A DNA stretch of 64,000 nucleotides from Desulfurobacteriaceae bacterium (lineage in GTDB: Bacteria; Aquificota; Aquificia; Desulfurobacteriales; Desulfurobacteriaceae). Below, piece after piece: positions 44,649 through 54,959 of the stretch (position 1 is the stretch's first letter; every line of letters starts with the position of its first letter). The notes below the pieces were generated by a model. It made no database searches, was not told the DNA's origin, and worked only from the letters and a program-made list of their open reading frames with translations. The position numbers were made by a program, and so were the translations under genes. The DNA lies in NCBI GenBank assembly GCA_027063785.1, contig JAMORC010000039.1:34309-98308 (forward strand). Direction: 5' to 3'.

Positions 44649-47600
44649 ATGAGAAAACATAAAGAATCGTGCGGTGTCGGATTTATTGCAAACATAAACG
44701 GAAAAAGAAGCCACTCAATAATAGAGAATGCCCTAAAGGCCGTCTCAAACCTGACTCACAGGGGCGCCGCCCTGGCCGACGGCAGAACAGGAGACGGCTC
44801 CGGAATCCTGTTCCAGATACCCCACAATTTCTTCATCTCCGAAGCCAGGAAAATATCACCGGATTTTAAAGCAAAAGAGGTAGCAGTCGGCTTTTTCTTC
44901 CTTAAAGGAGAAGTAGAAAAAGCCTTAACGCTTATTGAAAGGGAAGTAAAAGAAGTTTACGGCTCTGCCGTATTCAGGGAAGTTCCCGTCGACAGAAATC
45001 AGTGCGGAGAAATAGCAAGGAAATCAATGCCGGCGTTTTTCCAGGTAATAGCTCCCGCAAAGGGTAATCGGATAGAGACTTACCTTTTAAGAAGAAGGCT
45101 TGAGAAAGAACTTAAGGCCGTAAACAAAGAGAACTATGTCGTCTCATTCTCCGAAGAACTCGTGGCCTACAAAGGTATGCTCCTTGCTCCGGACTTAAAG
45201 AAATTCTACCTCGACCTTCAAAATGAAGAACTTTCCTCATCAATTGCCCTATTTCACCAGCGCTATTCAACAAACACAAATCCGGAATGGAGACTTGCCC
45301 AACCTTTAAGGTTAATAGCCCACAACGGAGAAATTAACACCATAACGGCAAACAGGAACTTTATAAGATCAATAGAACCGATACTCTCTCACGAGAAGTT
45401 CGGGGAAAGGATTAGGGAAGTTCTGCCCTTAGTAGAGTTTGACGAAAGCGACTCAGCCTCCCTTGACAAGGTTTTCGAGCTTATGGTCGTTGCCGGAATA
45501 GACCCTGCCCTGGCGATAAACATCCTCATACCTCCGGCATACGAGCTTCTCGACGAACTTACAGACGAAGTAAGGGCGTTCTTTACCTACGCCTCCCTCC
45601 TGATGAAGCCTTGGGACGGCCCGGCCGCAGTCGCCTTTACGGACGGAGTCGTTGTGGGAGGGAAACTCGACAGGAACGGCCTGAGGCCGGCAAGGTTTAC
45701 CGTAACCGAAGACGGAGAGGTAATCTTCGGAAGCGAAGTGGGAATGATCGAAATCGATGAGAAGAAGGTCACCGAATTCGGAAGGCTAATGCCGGGAGAG
45801 ACAATAGTTATCAACACAGCCGAAGGAAGAATCGAGAAGAACCGGGAAATCCTTGAGAGAATAGCATCAACTTTAAACGTTGAAAGAGAAGTAAGGAGAA
45901 AGATTTTCAGACTTAAGGGGCTTAACGGAGAACCCGGCATAAGCGGCGATTTAAACAGGGAACTTGTGAAGTTCTGCTACTCGACGGAAGACCTCGAAGA
46001 AGTCGTTGAATACATGGCAGAAATGGGGAAAGAACCGGTGTTCTCAATGGGGGATGATACTCCCATTCCGAATTTATTAGACAGACCTTACCTCCTTTTC
46101 AGGCACTTCAAACAAAAATTTGCCCAGGTAACAAACCCGCCCATCGACCCCATAAGGGAAAAGGCCGTAATGAGCCTGAAGCTGAAGCTCGGGGCAAAGG
46201 TTAACTTCCTTTCCCTTTCGGGACACTTGAGGAGAAGGATAGAGATAGATTCTCCCCTGCTGACCCCATCAGAAATTGAGGAGATAAGAAAGACATCCTT
46301 CGTTAACGTCAAGACATTCAAGATGGAATTCAAGGAATCCCTCAAGTCTGGGCTGAAGGAACTTTTTGAGTCGGTAAAAAAGGCTATACTGGAGGGAAAC
46401 GTCGAAATAGTGATACTCTCAGACAAAAACGTAAAGTTTCCCATTCCGTCCCTCCTTGCAGTCTCGGGACTTTGTGCCTTCCTTGAGAGAGAAAAACTCC
46501 TGCACAGAGTCTCACTAATCGTAGAAACAGGAGAGGCAAGGGATACGCATCAGGTCGCAGCCCTCATCGCCTTCGGCGCATCGGGAGTTCATCCTTACCT
46601 CGTTTTTGAGTACCTGAAAAACAGGGAAATAGACCTCAACATGGACTACCGCGAGCTTGAACGGAACTACAAGGAGGCAATAAACGCCGGCCTGCTGAAG
46701 ATAATGTCAAAAATGGGAATCTCTGTAATCTCGTCTTACCACAGATCCTGCCTTTTTGACGTTATCGGCATCTCGGAAGAGGTCACCAAGAAGTACTTCC
46801 CCCACGTTGAAAGCCCCGTAGGGGGGATCGGACTGGAGGAAATTGAAAGGGTCGTCAGGGAAAGGGTCAGGCTGTCCGAAGAGAACCCCGAACCTCAACA
46901 CTCGGGAGAGCTTAAGTTCAGGCCGGGCGGAATCCACCACTCGTGGAGTCCCGACGTTGTCAGGGGAATTTTCAAGGCCGCCAGGAGCGGGAGTTACGAG
47001 GATTTCAAAAAGGTGGTAGAGGCAGTAGAGAAAAGACCCACCTACATAAGAGACCTCCTGAAAATAGAGTCCGACAGGGATCCCATTCCCCTCTCCGAAG
47101 TCGAGCCGGTAGAGTCGATCGTTAAGAGGCTGATGGTACCCGGCATGTCAATCGGTGCCCTATCAAAGGTAGCCCACGAGGTAATAGCAGAAGCCATGAA
47201 CATCCTCGGAAGCAAAAGCTGTTCAGGGGAAGGGGGAGAGGATCCGGAGAGGTACGGAACAATCAGGAACAGCAAGATAAAACAGGTGGCATCCGGGCGA
47301 TTCGGCGTCACTCCGGCTTACTTGGCGTCAGCCGAGGAAATTGAGATTAAAATAGCCCAGGGAGCAAAACCCGGAGAGGGAGGACACCTGCCGGGGCACA
47401 AGGTTACTCCCTACATAGCCTCCCTAAGGTTCTCCGTTCCCGGCGTCGCACTTATCTCGCCTCCTCCCCACCACGACATCTACTCCATAGAGGACCTAGC
47501 CCAGCTAATATACGACCTGAAGCTCTCAAACCCCAAGGCCAGGATTGCCGTAAAACTCGTTGCCGAAACCGGTGTGGGAACGGTTGCCTGCGGGGTGGCC

Positions 47601-48980
47601 AAGGCAAAGGCAGATATCATCCAGGTCAGCGGAGCAAGCGGGGGTACCGGAGCTTCCCCGCTATCCTCAATAAAAGGAGCCGGCCTTCCCTGGGAAATAG
47701 GTTTGAGCGAGACTCAAAGGGAGCTTATCGAGAACGGGCTCAGGGAAAACGTCACTCTGAGGGTTGACGGCGGGTTTAAAGTCGGAAGGGACGTTGTTAT
47801 AGCAGCCCTCATGGGGGCAGAGGAGTTCGGTTTCGGAACTGCTGCCATGATAGCCGAAGGCTGCATCATGGACAGGGACTGCCACACCAACAGGTGTCCC
47901 GTCGGGATAGCAACGCAGGACGAAAGGAGAATCGAGAAGTTCAGGGGAGCAGTCGAAACCGTTGTCAACTATTTCAAGCTCGTTGCCGAAGACGTAAGAA
48001 GAATCCTTGCCCAAATGGGTTACAGGAGCTTGGATGAGATAATCGGCCGCTACGACCTTCTGAGGGAGAACGAAGACCTCAAAAATCGATTCCCGCTGGC
48101 AAAGGGACTTAACCTGAAAAAGCTACTAAACGCTCCCGTCCACAAGCTAAAGAGAAAAGAGCCTCCCTACAACCCCATCTCATCCCCGCTAAATGAAAGG
48201 ATAGTAAAGGACGTCCTTCCCTACATCAAAGAAGGGGAAAAGGTATTCAGGGAATATGAAATCAGAAACACCGACAGGAGTATTGGGGCTTCCCTTGCCT
48301 ACCATATAGCCGAGCTGTTCGGAAACGAAGGACTTCCTACAAACCTTGTCCACCTGAGGTTCAGAGGAGTTGCTGGACAGAGCTTCGGAGCCTTCCTTCC
48401 CTCCGGAGTTACAGCGGAAGTCATAGGAGAAGCCAACGACTACGTCGGAAAGGGACTCGGGGGCGGAACGATAGTTCTCCGCTTCCCCGATGAATTTAAG
48501 GGGAATCCAACCGAAAACGTCATAGCCGGAAACACCCTCCTCTACGGAGCAACGGGGGGAGCCTTGTTCGCCTCCGGAGTTGTCGGAGAAAGGTTTGCAG
48601 TCAGAAACAGCGGCGCCGTAGCCGTAGTAGAGGGAGCCGGCCAGCACGCCTGCGAGTACATGGTAAGGGGAATCGTCGTCGTCATAGGGAAAGTGGGAAA
48701 GAACTTCGGAGCAGGTATGACGGGAGGAACGGCCTTTGTCCTGGACAGGGATATCGAGGAAAAGATTAACAGGGACTACGTTGAAGTCAGGAAGCTCAAC
48801 GATCAGGATTACGACGTCCTAAAATCTTTACTGTCAAAGCACTACAAGTTCACGAGAAGCCAGACCGCCGCAATGGTACTTGAAAATCGATTTCTCCTCG
48901 AGTCCTTCCGGAAGGTGGTACCGTTGGGCGTAAGGGAAATTGAGCTAAAGGTTTCCGGTTACGACAAGCTGCCCGATTAG
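44649..48980 (+). CDS. gltB: Glutamate synthase large subunit GltB
   Basis: A 1443-residue full-length GltB. After a seven-residue propeptide (MRKHKES) the class II glutaminase begins with nucleophile C8 (CGVGFIANI). The central domain, the FMN/Fe-S synthase domain (GEGGEDPERYG, SGGTGASPLSS, DRDCHTNRCPVGIATQ for the [3Fe-4S] cluster) and the C-terminal GXGXG beta-helix follow. It makes glutamate from glutamine and 2-oxoglutarate. No small subunit is adjacent; candidates are at 24110 and 34227. The upstream interval has a single imperfect FNR-like motif. Confidence 0.96.
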   Translation: MRKHKESCGVGFIANINGKRSHSIIENALKAVSNLTHRGAALADGRTGDGSGILFQIPHNFFISEARKISPDFKAKEVAVGFFFLKGEVEKALTLIEREVKEVYGSAVFREVPVDRNQCGEIARKSMPAFFQVIAPAKGNRIETYLLRRRLEKELKAVNKENYVVSFSEELVAYKGMLLAPDLKKFYLDLQNEELSSSIALFHQRYSTNTNPEWRLAQPLRLIAHNGEINTITANRNFIRSIEPILSHEKFGERIREVLPLVEFDESDSASLDKVFELMVVAGIDPALAINILIPPAYELLDELTDEVRAFFTYASLLMKPWDGPAAVAFTDGVVVGGKLDRNGLRPARFTVTEDGEVIFGSEVGMIEIDEKKVTEFGRLMPGETIVINTAEGRIEKNREILERIASTLNVEREVRRKIFRLKGLNGEPGISGDLNRELVKFCYSTEDLEEVVEYMAEMGKEPVFSMGDDTPIPNLLDRPYLLFRHFKQKFAQVTNPPIDPIREKAVMSLKLKLGAKVNFLSLSGHLRRRIEIDSPLLTPSEIEEIRKTSFVNVKTFKMEFKESLKSGLKELFESVKKAILEGNVEIVILSDKNVKFPIPSLLAVSGLCAFLEREKLLHRVSLIVETGEARDTHQVAALIAFGASGVHPYLVFEYLKNREIDLNMDYRELERNYKEAINAGLLKIMSKMGISVISSYHRSCLFDVIGISEEVTKKYFPHVESPVGGIGLEEIERVVRERVRLSEENPEPQHSGELKFRPGGIHHSWSPDVVRGIFKAARSGSYEDFKKVVEAVEKRPTYIRDLLKIESDRDPIPLSEVEPVESIVKRLMVPGMSIGALSKVAHEVIAEAMNILGSKSCSGEGGEDPERYGTIRNSKIKQVASGRFGVTPAYLASAEEIEIKIAQGAKPGEGGHLPGHKVTPYIASLRFSVPGVALISPPPHHDIYSIEDLAQLIYDLKLSNPKARIAVKLVAETGVGTVACGVAKAKADIIQVSGASGGTGASPLSSIKGAGLPWEIGLSETQRELIENGLRENVTLRVDGGFKVGRDVVIAALMGAEEFGFGTAAMIAEGCIMDRDCHTNRCPVGIATQDERRIEKFRGAVETVVNYFKLVAEDVRRILAQMGYRSLDEIIGRYDLLRENEDLKNRFPLAKGLNLKKLLNAPVHKLKRKEPPYNPISSPLNERIVKDVLPYIKEGEKVFREYEIRNTDRSIGASLAYHIAELFGNEGLPTNLVHLRFRGVAGQSFGAFLPSGVTAEVIGEANDYVGKGLGGGTIVLRFPDEFKGNPTENVIAGNTLLYGATGGALFASGVVGERFAVRNSGAVAVVEGAGQHACEYMVRGIVVVIGKVGKNFGAGMTGGTAFVLDRDIEEKINRDYVEVRKLNDQDYDVLKSLLSKHYKFTRSQTAAMVLENRFLLESFRKVVPLGVREIELKVSGYDKLPD

Positions 48981-48988
48981 AAGTTCTG

Positions 48989-49017
48989 TTGTTTAACACC
49001 GCAGCTGAAAATATAAT
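48989..49017 (+). promoter_or_regulatory. Promoter of lysC-cimA
   Basis: TTGTTT (48989-48994) and consensus TATAAT (49012-49017) are 17 bp apart, 32 bases before the lysC ATG. Confidence 0.65.
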
Positions 49018-49048
49018 TTTTCCTTAACATTCAAGCGGAGGAAGTTTA

Positions 49049-50275
49049 ATGGCGCTCGTTGTCCAGAAGTTCGGTGGTACTTCTATGGGCTCAATTGACA
49101 GGATAAGGGAACACGTTGCAAAGAAAGTTCTTATGGAAAAGGAAAAAGGCAACGATGTCGTCGTTGTTGTCTCGGCAATGGCCGGAGAAACCGATAGGCT
49201 GATTAACCTGGTGAAAGAGATAACCGAAGAGCCCAACGAAAGGGACATGGACTTCGTCGTCTCAACCGGAGAGCAGGTCTCGGCCGGACTTTTATCGATA
49301 GTCCTTAATCACATGGGATTCCCTGCCGTTGCCCTTACGGGCTGGCAGGCGGGCATAAAGACCGACTCCGCTTTTACAAAGGCGAGGATACTGAACATAG
49401 AAACGGAAAGGATAAGAAAACATTTAAAAGAAGGGAAAATCGTTGTAGTTACAGGATTTCAGGGAATAACCGAAGAAGACGAAATAACCACGTTGGGAAG
49501 GGGTGGATCCGATACATCGGCCGTAGCGCTTGCCGCAGCCCTAAAGGCAGACAGGTGCGATATCTACACCGACGTTGACGGGGTTTACACGGCAGACCCG
49601 AGAATAGTTCCCGAAGCGAGGAGAATTCCCGTCCTATCCTACGAGGAGATGCTGGAGCTTGCCTCCTTAGGGGCAAAAGTTCTCCAAATCCGCTCGGTAG
49701 AATTTGCAATGAAGTACGGAGTACCGCTCAGGGTGAGGAGCACCTTCTCCGAAGACGAGGGAACCCTTATAAAGGAGGAAGATGAGACGATGGAAAGGGT
49801 TATTGTAAGGGGAATTGCCCACAACAAGAACGAAGCAAGGATAACAGTCGAGAGGGTTCCCGATAAGCCGGGAATCGCAGCGAAGCTCTTCGATGCCCTT
49901 GCAGAGGCAAACATCCCCGTTGACATGATAGTCCAAAACGTATCCGTCGACGGATATACCGACATTTCCTTCACGGTCGAAAAGAATGACGCTTCAAAAG
50001 CAGAAAGGATAACAAGACAGGTAGCAGAGGAGATAGGTGCAAGGGGAGTTATAAGGGACGACAAAATAGCAAAAGTCTCCATTGTAGGACTCGGAATGAG
50101 GAGTCACGCCGGCGTTGCCGGAAAAGTTTTCGAAACACTGGCAAAGTACGGCATCAACATAATAATGATCTCCACTTCCGAAATTAAGATATCCTGCATA
50201 ATCGACGAAAAGTTCACCGAGCTTGCAGTAAGGGTTCTCCACGAAGCCTTCGGACTCGATAAGGGAGAGCAGTAG
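49049..50275 (+). CDS. lysC: Aspartate kinase LysC
   Basis: A 408-residue aspartokinase. The kinase domain opens with [11 protein letters not shown] and has [18 protein letters not shown]; two ACT domains follow (about 265-405), where lysine or threonine feedback normally acts. It phosphorylates aspartate at the entry of the Lys/Thr/Met pathway. The stop codon is directly followed by the cimA ATG. Confidence 0.96.
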   Translation: MALVVQKFGGTSMGSIDRIREHVAKKVLMEKEKGNDVVVVVSAMAGETDRLINLVKEITEEPNERDMDFVVSTGEQVSAGLLSIVLNHMGFPAVALTGWQAGIKTDSAFTKARILNIETERIRKHLKEGKIVVVTGFQGITEEDEITTLGRGGSDTSAVALAAALKADRCDIYTDVDGVYTADPRIVPEARRIPVLSYEEMLELASLGAKVLQIRSVEFAMKYGVPLRVRSTFSEDEGTLIKEEDETMERVIVRGIAHNKNEARITVERVPDKPGIAAKLFDALAEANIPVDMIVQNVSVDGYTDISFTVEKNDASKAERITRQVAEEIGARGVIRDDKIAKVSIVGLGMRSHAGVAGKVFETLAKYGINIIMISTSEIKISCIIDEKFTELAVRVLHEAFGLDKGEQ

Positions 50276-51886
50276 ATGGTTTACATATACGACACAACGC
50301 TTCGGGACGGAGCGCAGACGAGGGGAGTCTCCTTTTCCCTGGAGGATAAGCTAAGAATAACCCAGGCCCTTGACGACCTCGGAGTTCACTACATAGAGGG
50401 GGGCTGGCCCGGCTCAAACCCCAAAGACCTTGCTTACTTTGAACTTGTCAGGGGTCTTGACCTTAAAAATTCAAAAATCGTTGCCTTCAGCTCGACAAGG
50501 AGAAAGGGCACGAAAGTAGAAGAAGATCCCAACATTCAGCAACTCATAAGAACAGAAGTCCCCGCCGTTACCGTTTTCGGAAAGTCCTGGGATCTCCATG
50601 TAACCCAGGGACTCGGGATAAGCCTTGAAGAGAACTTAGAACTTATATACGACACGATTTACTACCTGAAAAAATACTTTGACGAAGTCTTCTTTGATGC
50701 CGAGCACTTCTTCGACGGCTACAAGAACAATCCCGAGTATGCCCTAAAAACGCTGCAGGTTGCAGAAGAGGCGGGAACTGACTGCCTGGTTCTGTGCGAC
50801 ACGAACGGCGGAACCCTCTGGTACGAGACTGAGGAAATAATAGACGCCGTAAAGGAGAAGGTGAAAGCTCCCCTCGGAATTCACGCCCACAACGACTCCG
50901 ACATGGCGGTCGTTAACTCACTAATAGCAGTCAGAAAAGGAGCAGTTCAGGTACAGGGGACGATAAACGGGCTCGGCGAGAGAACGGGCAACGCCAACCT
51001 CTGCTCGATAATTCCCAACCTCGTTCTGAAGATGGGCATCGAGGCCATTCCGAAGGAAAACTTGAAGAAGCTCTACTCCGTCTCGAGGCTCGTCTCCGAA
51101 CTTTCAAATAGATCGCATCCGATCAACCTTCCCTACGTCGGGGAAAATGCCTTTGCCCACAAGGCGGGAGTGCACGTCTCTGCGGTTGAGAAAAACCCGA
51201 AGCTTTACGAACACGTTGAGCCGGAACTGGTCGGCAACAGAAGGAAAATAATGGTCTCGGAGCTTTCCGGCCGGAGTAACATAGTCTCAAAGGCAAAAGA
51301 ACTGGGCATAGAGCTTGAAAAAGGTTCGCCGGAAGTTAAGAGAGTCCTCGAGAAGATAAAGGATCTTGAAGCTCAGGGTTACCACTTTGAGGGAGCCGAG
51401 GCATCTTTCGAGCTGTTGCTAAAAGAAACCCTCGGCCTGACAAAGAAGTATTTTGAACTCAAAGGGTTCAGAGTAATAACAGAAAAACGCTCGGAAAACG
51501 AAGAGGCCTACGCAGAAGCAACGATAAAGGTCGAAATCCCGGAAGAAGTGGCAAAGGAGAAAGGGATACTGGACAGGTTTGAACACACGGCCGCCGAGGG
51601 AAGGGGGCCTGTAGAAGCTCTGGACAAGGCGCTGAGAAAAGCCCTCGAGAAGTTTTACCCGGCAATAAAGGAAGTAAAACTTACTGATTATAAAGTGAGG
51701 ATACTGAACGAAGCAGCCGGAACCGAGGCTTCCCCGAGAGTGCTGATAGAATCCACCGACGGCAGGAAGAAGTGGGGAACTGTCGGAGTTTCCCCCAACA
51801 TTATAGAAGCCTCATGGCTTGCACTGGCCGATGCCTTCAAGTATAAACTAATGAAAGACGATGAAGAGAGGAAGGAAGATGAATAA
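50276..51886 (+). CDS. cimA: (R)-Citramalate synthase CimA
   Basis: A 536-residue enzyme of the isopropylmalate/citramalate synthase family. The motif [22 protein letters not shown] and [17 protein letters not shown] are typical of the CimA branch, and the C-terminal LeuA-type allosteric domain (about 410-530) is present. It condenses pyruvate and acetyl-CoA to start a threonine-independent isoleucine route, consistent with an acetyl-CoA-rich autotroph. The 3' end overlaps the next gene. Confidence 0.92.
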   Translation: MVYIYDTTLRDGAQTRGVSFSLEDKLRITQALDDLGVHYIEGGWPGSNPKDLAYFELVRGLDLKNSKIVAFSSTRRKGTKVEEDPNIQQLIRTEVPAVTVFGKSWDLHVTQGLGISLEENLELIYDTIYYLKKYFDEVFFDAEHFFDGYKNNPEYALKTLQVAEEAGTDCLVLCDTNGGTLWYETEEIIDAVKEKVKAPLGIHAHNDSDMAVVNSLIAVRKGAVQVQGTINGLGERTGNANLCSIIPNLVLKMGIEAIPKENLKKLYSVSRLVSELSNRSHPINLPYVGENAFAHKAGVHVSAVEKNPKLYEHVEPELVGNRRKIMVSELSGRSNIVSKAKELGIELEKGSPEVKRVLEKIKDLEAQGYHFEGAEASFELLLKETLGLTKKYFELKGFRVITEKRSENEEAYAEATIKVEIPEEVAKEKGILDRFEHTAAEGRGPVEALDKALRKALEKFYPAIKEVKLTDYKVRILNEAAGTEASPRVLIESTDGRKKWGTVGVSPNIIEASWLALADAFKYKLMKDDEERKEDE

Positions 51887-52403
51887 CGATTCGAGAATTT
51901 TAGGGGGAGTGGGTGCTCTCTTTATCGCTCTGAACTTCCTCCCTTACGTGGGAGCACTTCTTTCCATTGCGGGAGTCATGTTTATCCTTGTTTCCGTTAA
52001 GAAACTGGCAGAGGAGTTCAAAGAACCGGAACTTACATCCCTGTTCATAAAGGGAATCCTCATATCCATCATAGGCAGCATATTGGGCGGGGCCGTATTA
52101 TCGGCCGGGGCCGTTCCCCTCGCTGCGGGAGGAGGCAATGGAATCTCGTGTATAGCCCTGATAGGGCTGGGATCAATCATAATTTGGATTGCAAATATTT
52201 TCGGGATGAAATTCCTGAAAGAACTCTTTATAAGGATAGGCGAGCTTACGAATAACGACTTATTTATCTGGGCGGGGAAGCTCTTTTACTGGGGCGCTAT
52301 GGCAACAATAATCCTAATCGGCATCATCGTAATATGGGCGGGATGGGTAGTCCTATCCATTGCCTACTTCACAACTCCAGTAAAGGTACAGATAGATAGT
52401 TGA
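51879..52403 (+). CDS. DUF996 integral membrane protein
   Basis: A 174-residue membrane protein with about four hydrophobic segments: [60 protein letters not shown] and [20 protein letters not shown]. This arrangement matches DUF996, of unknown function. The ATG at 51879 with GGAAG is the best start; it overlaps the cimA stop by eight bases and the channel gene downstream by four, so it is linked to the potassium channel. Confidence 0.75.
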   Translation: MNNDSRILGGVGALFIALNFLPYVGALLSIAGVMFILVSVKKLAEEFKEPELTSLFIKGILISIIGSILGGAVLSAGAVPLAAGGGNGISCIALIGLGSIIIWIANIFGMKFLKELFIRIGELTNNDLFIWAGKLFYWGAMATIILIGIIVIWAGWVVLSIAYFTTPVKVQIDS

Positions 52404-53932
52404 GAAAAGTTCCATCCTTTCTAAAGGAAAATTTAAGGAGAAAGGCCCTCAGCAGGGTAAAGAGAGTCAAGATATGGCTTTACAACTTGCTGGAAAGCGA
52501 TACCGGGCCTTACAGGCTTCTCTACGACATTTTTGCCCTCTTCATCGTCGTTACCTCTTCAATTCCCGTCATCATAGAGCTTTGGATTAAGTTTCCACTG
52601 CCTCCCGATTTACACAAATTCTTCAACGTCTATGAGGAAATTGCCCTCTACTATTTCGTAATTGAATACCTCCTGAGGCTCTGGGTCATTTCCGACTTCA
52701 GTGACGACTTTAAAGAGGCGTTGGGCGAAACGGGGTCAATCCTAAAAGCCACTCTAAGGGCTATAAAACCCAAACTTCAGTGGATGGTAAAACCCTACTC
52801 CGTTATTGACCTGCTGGCCATACTGCCCGTCCTAAGGCCATTTAGAACTCTAAGACTTTTAAGGCTCCTGCGAATCCTGAAAATCTTCAGGTACACGTAT
52901 GCCCTTAGAAGCCTTGTTATGGCAGTTAAGGAAGAAGCTCCCATAATATCCTTCATTCTCATCACCCTCGTCCTATGGATTGTAACCATCTCCGTAGTGG
53001 TTTATATCTACGAGTACAACGCAGGTAACAGTGCCTTCCACTCGGTATTTGAAGCCCTCTACTGGGGGATAGTCACAATATCAACCGTCGGTTACGGCGA
53101 CATTACTCCGGTCACAAGGGAAGGGAAGTTCCTCGCTTCCCTGCTCATAAGCGGAGGAATCGTCCTCGTATCTGCCCTTACCGCAACCTTTTCGGCAACG
53201 CTCATAAACAGAATGAACATACTTAAGGGGGAAGGGTTGAAGCTGAATAACTTAAAAGACCACCTTGTAATCTGCGGATGGAGCGAGAGCGGAGAAGAGC
53301 TTGTAGAGGAAATAATCTCTAAAGGTCTCGACAAGGAAAAGCCGATAGTCCTCGTAACGGAGTACGACAGGGAAGAACTCGGAGTAGAACTCAGCAAGTA
53401 CATTCTTTACAAAAAGGGAGACTTTACGAAAGAAGAAGTTCTCCTTGACGTTTCTGTCCCAAAAGCTTCGGAAGTCATAATACTCGGAGAGAGGATCAAA
53501 GCCCTATCCGACAGGAACGTTGATGCAAGAACCGCCCTCACAGCAATGCTCGTTAAGACAATGAACCCCAGGGCTAAGATATACACAGAAGTTCTCCACG
53601 ATGAGAATGCAGAAGTTTTTGAAAAAAGGCTCGGCGTCGATGCCGTATTCATATACGGAAAGGTAATAGGCAGACTCCTGTTTTCAAGTATCGTAACCCC
53701 CGGAGTTGAAAAATTAATAGAGACCCTTCTTTTGAAAGAGGGGCTCGTAAAGAAAGTTAAGGTAGGGGAACTGGGAAGCTTTGAGAAGTTCTCCGAACTG
53801 ATAAGTTACCTCAGGGAGTATTCCTGCCTTCCCATCGCAGTTGAGAGGGAGGGAGAAGTTATAGTAAATCCTCCGGACACCTTTAAAGTCAGTAAGGAAG
53901 ACTACGTCTTTGTAGTTATTTCAAAAAGTTAA
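52400..53932 (+). CDS. Voltage-gated-type potassium channel with RCK/TrkA-N domain
   Basis: A 510-residue 6-TM channel. S4 is an unbroken voltage-sensor pattern with basic residues every third position (R146, R149, R152, R155, R158, K161, R164). The pore carries the K+ filter TVGYGD (229-234). The cytoplasmic part begins HLVICGWSESGEELVEE, a TrkA-N/RCK nucleotide-binding domain, and ends in a TrkA-C-like region. It resembles KvAP-type voltage-gated channels fused to an RCK gating ring. The TTG start overlaps the DUF996 stop by four bases. Confidence 0.9.
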   Translation: MRKVPSFLKENLRRKALSRVKRVKIWLYNLLESDTGPYRLLYDIFALFIVVTSSIPVIIELWIKFPLPPDLHKFFNVYEEIALYYFVIEYLLRLWVISDFSDDFKEALGETGSILKATLRAIKPKLQWMVKPYSVIDLLAILPVLRPFRTLRLLRLLRILKIFRYTYALRSLVMAVKEEAPIISFILITLVLWIVTISVVVYIYEYNAGNSAFHSVFEALYWGIVTISTVGYGDITPVTREGKFLASLLISGGIVLVSALTATFSATLINRMNILKGEGLKLNNLKDHLVICGWSESGEELVEEIISKGLDKEKPIVLVTEYDREELGVELSKYILYKKGDFTKEEVLLDVSVPKASEVIILGERIKALSDRNVDARTALTAMLVKTMNPRAKIYTEVLHDENAEVFEKRLGVDAVFIYGKVIGRLLFSSIVTPGVEKLIETLLLKEGLVKKVKVGELGSFEKFSELISYLREYSCLPIAVEREGEVIVNPPDTFKVSKEDYVFVVISKS

Positions 53933-53951
53933 GCCCCAAAGGGGCTTAACT
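53927..53951. terminator. Bidirectional hairpin between the channel gene and ccsA
   Basis: A perfect inverted repeat with 11-bp arms (53927-53937 and 53941-53951) and an AAA loop. It spans the stop codons of both convergent genes. There is no strong T-run on either side, so it may act as a weak or Rho-assisted terminator, or protect both mRNA 3' ends. Confidence 0.65.
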
Positions 53952-54957
53952 ACTGAGCGTAACTGTGAAGCCCGGGAATGATTAAGTTAACTCCGTAGTA
54001 AGTGAAGATAACGCTGAGAAAGCCGATAATAGTGAAGTAAGCTAAAGGCTTGCCGGAAAGTCCCTTAATGTACCTGGCATGAAGGTAAGCCGCGTAAACG
54101 AGCCAGGTGATAAGCGACCAGGTCTCCTTGGGGTCCCACGACCAGTAGCCGCCCCAGGCGTACTTCGCCCATACGGCTCCGAGAATAATTCCTATCGTCA
54201 GGAAAACAAAGCCGACCGCAACGGACTGATACATTATTTGCTCCATGGCCTCTACTGAAGGGAGAATGTTGATAATTCCGGTTCTCTTAAGTAAGTAAAG
54301 AAATCCGCAAAAGAGAAGCGCTACCCCGGCAGAAACGGCAAGGAAGAACAAGACGTTTTCCCTGTAGGCCGAATAGATGATAAAGAAAAAGATAAACCAC
54401 GTCGTAACAAACACCACAGCCCAATCCTTAGCCGTCGTGTCGTCCCTTCTTGCAAAGTAGGCATAAGCCACTCCCGCACTAACCGCCGCAGCAGCATAAC
54501 CGATGAAAGTCGTAACCACGTGAAAGAGGAGCCAGTTACTTTGAAGGGCGGGAACGAGTGGCTGAGCTTCCGGGTTAAACCCCAAAATCTGGGTTGAAAG
54601 CTCACCTATGAGGGCAAGGGGAAGGATAAACATTCCGAAAGCCTTATTCTTATACTTCCTCTCAAACAGGAGGTAAATCAGTACGGCAGTCCAACCAAAA
54701 AGCATGAGGGATTCGTACATGTTAGTAAATGGAGCGTACTTGTAAAAAGCCATCCAATCCGAAACCATATTGATTTTTGCTTTCTCCATTCCCCTAACGA
54801 TAAAAGCGGCTCCCTGGATGAAAATTCCCAGCCAAGCCGCAGCCGTAGCCAGTTTGGACGACCAGGAGCTTTTGGAGAAGGTGTAGATAGTATAGAAGAG
54901 AAAGGCAAAGAAGAAAGCCACCATCCCCGCGTTAAAGAGTGATACCGAATTAACCAT
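53950..54957 (-). CDS. ccsA: Cytochrome c assembly protein CcsA/ResC
   Basis: A 335-residue multi-pass membrane protein with the tryptophan-rich haem-handling motif WGGYWSWDPKETWSLITWL and flanking histidines (FHVVTTFIGY, LHARYIKG). It works with ResB in system II haem delivery and attachment to apocytochromes outside the membrane. It follows resB at two bases. The triheme cytochrome at 13818-14156 would be a client. Confidence 0.93.
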   Translation of the reverse strand: MVNSVSLFNAGMVAFFFAFLFYTIYTFSKSSWSSKLATAAAWLGIFIQGAAFIVRGMEKAKINMVSDWMAFYKYAPFTNMYESLMLFGWTAVLIYLLFERKYKNKAFGMFILPLALIGELSTQILGFNPEAQPLVPALQSNWLLFHVVTTFIGYAAAAVSAGVAYAYFARRDDTTAKDWAVVFVTTWFIFFFIIYSAYRENVLFFLAVSAGVALLFCGFLYLLKRTGIINILPSVEAMEQIMYQSVAVGFVFLTIGIILGAVWAKYAWGGYWSWDPKETWSLITWLVYAAYLHARYIKGLSGKPLAYFTIIGFLSVIFTYYGVNLIIPGLHSYAQ

Positions 54958-54959
54958 AA

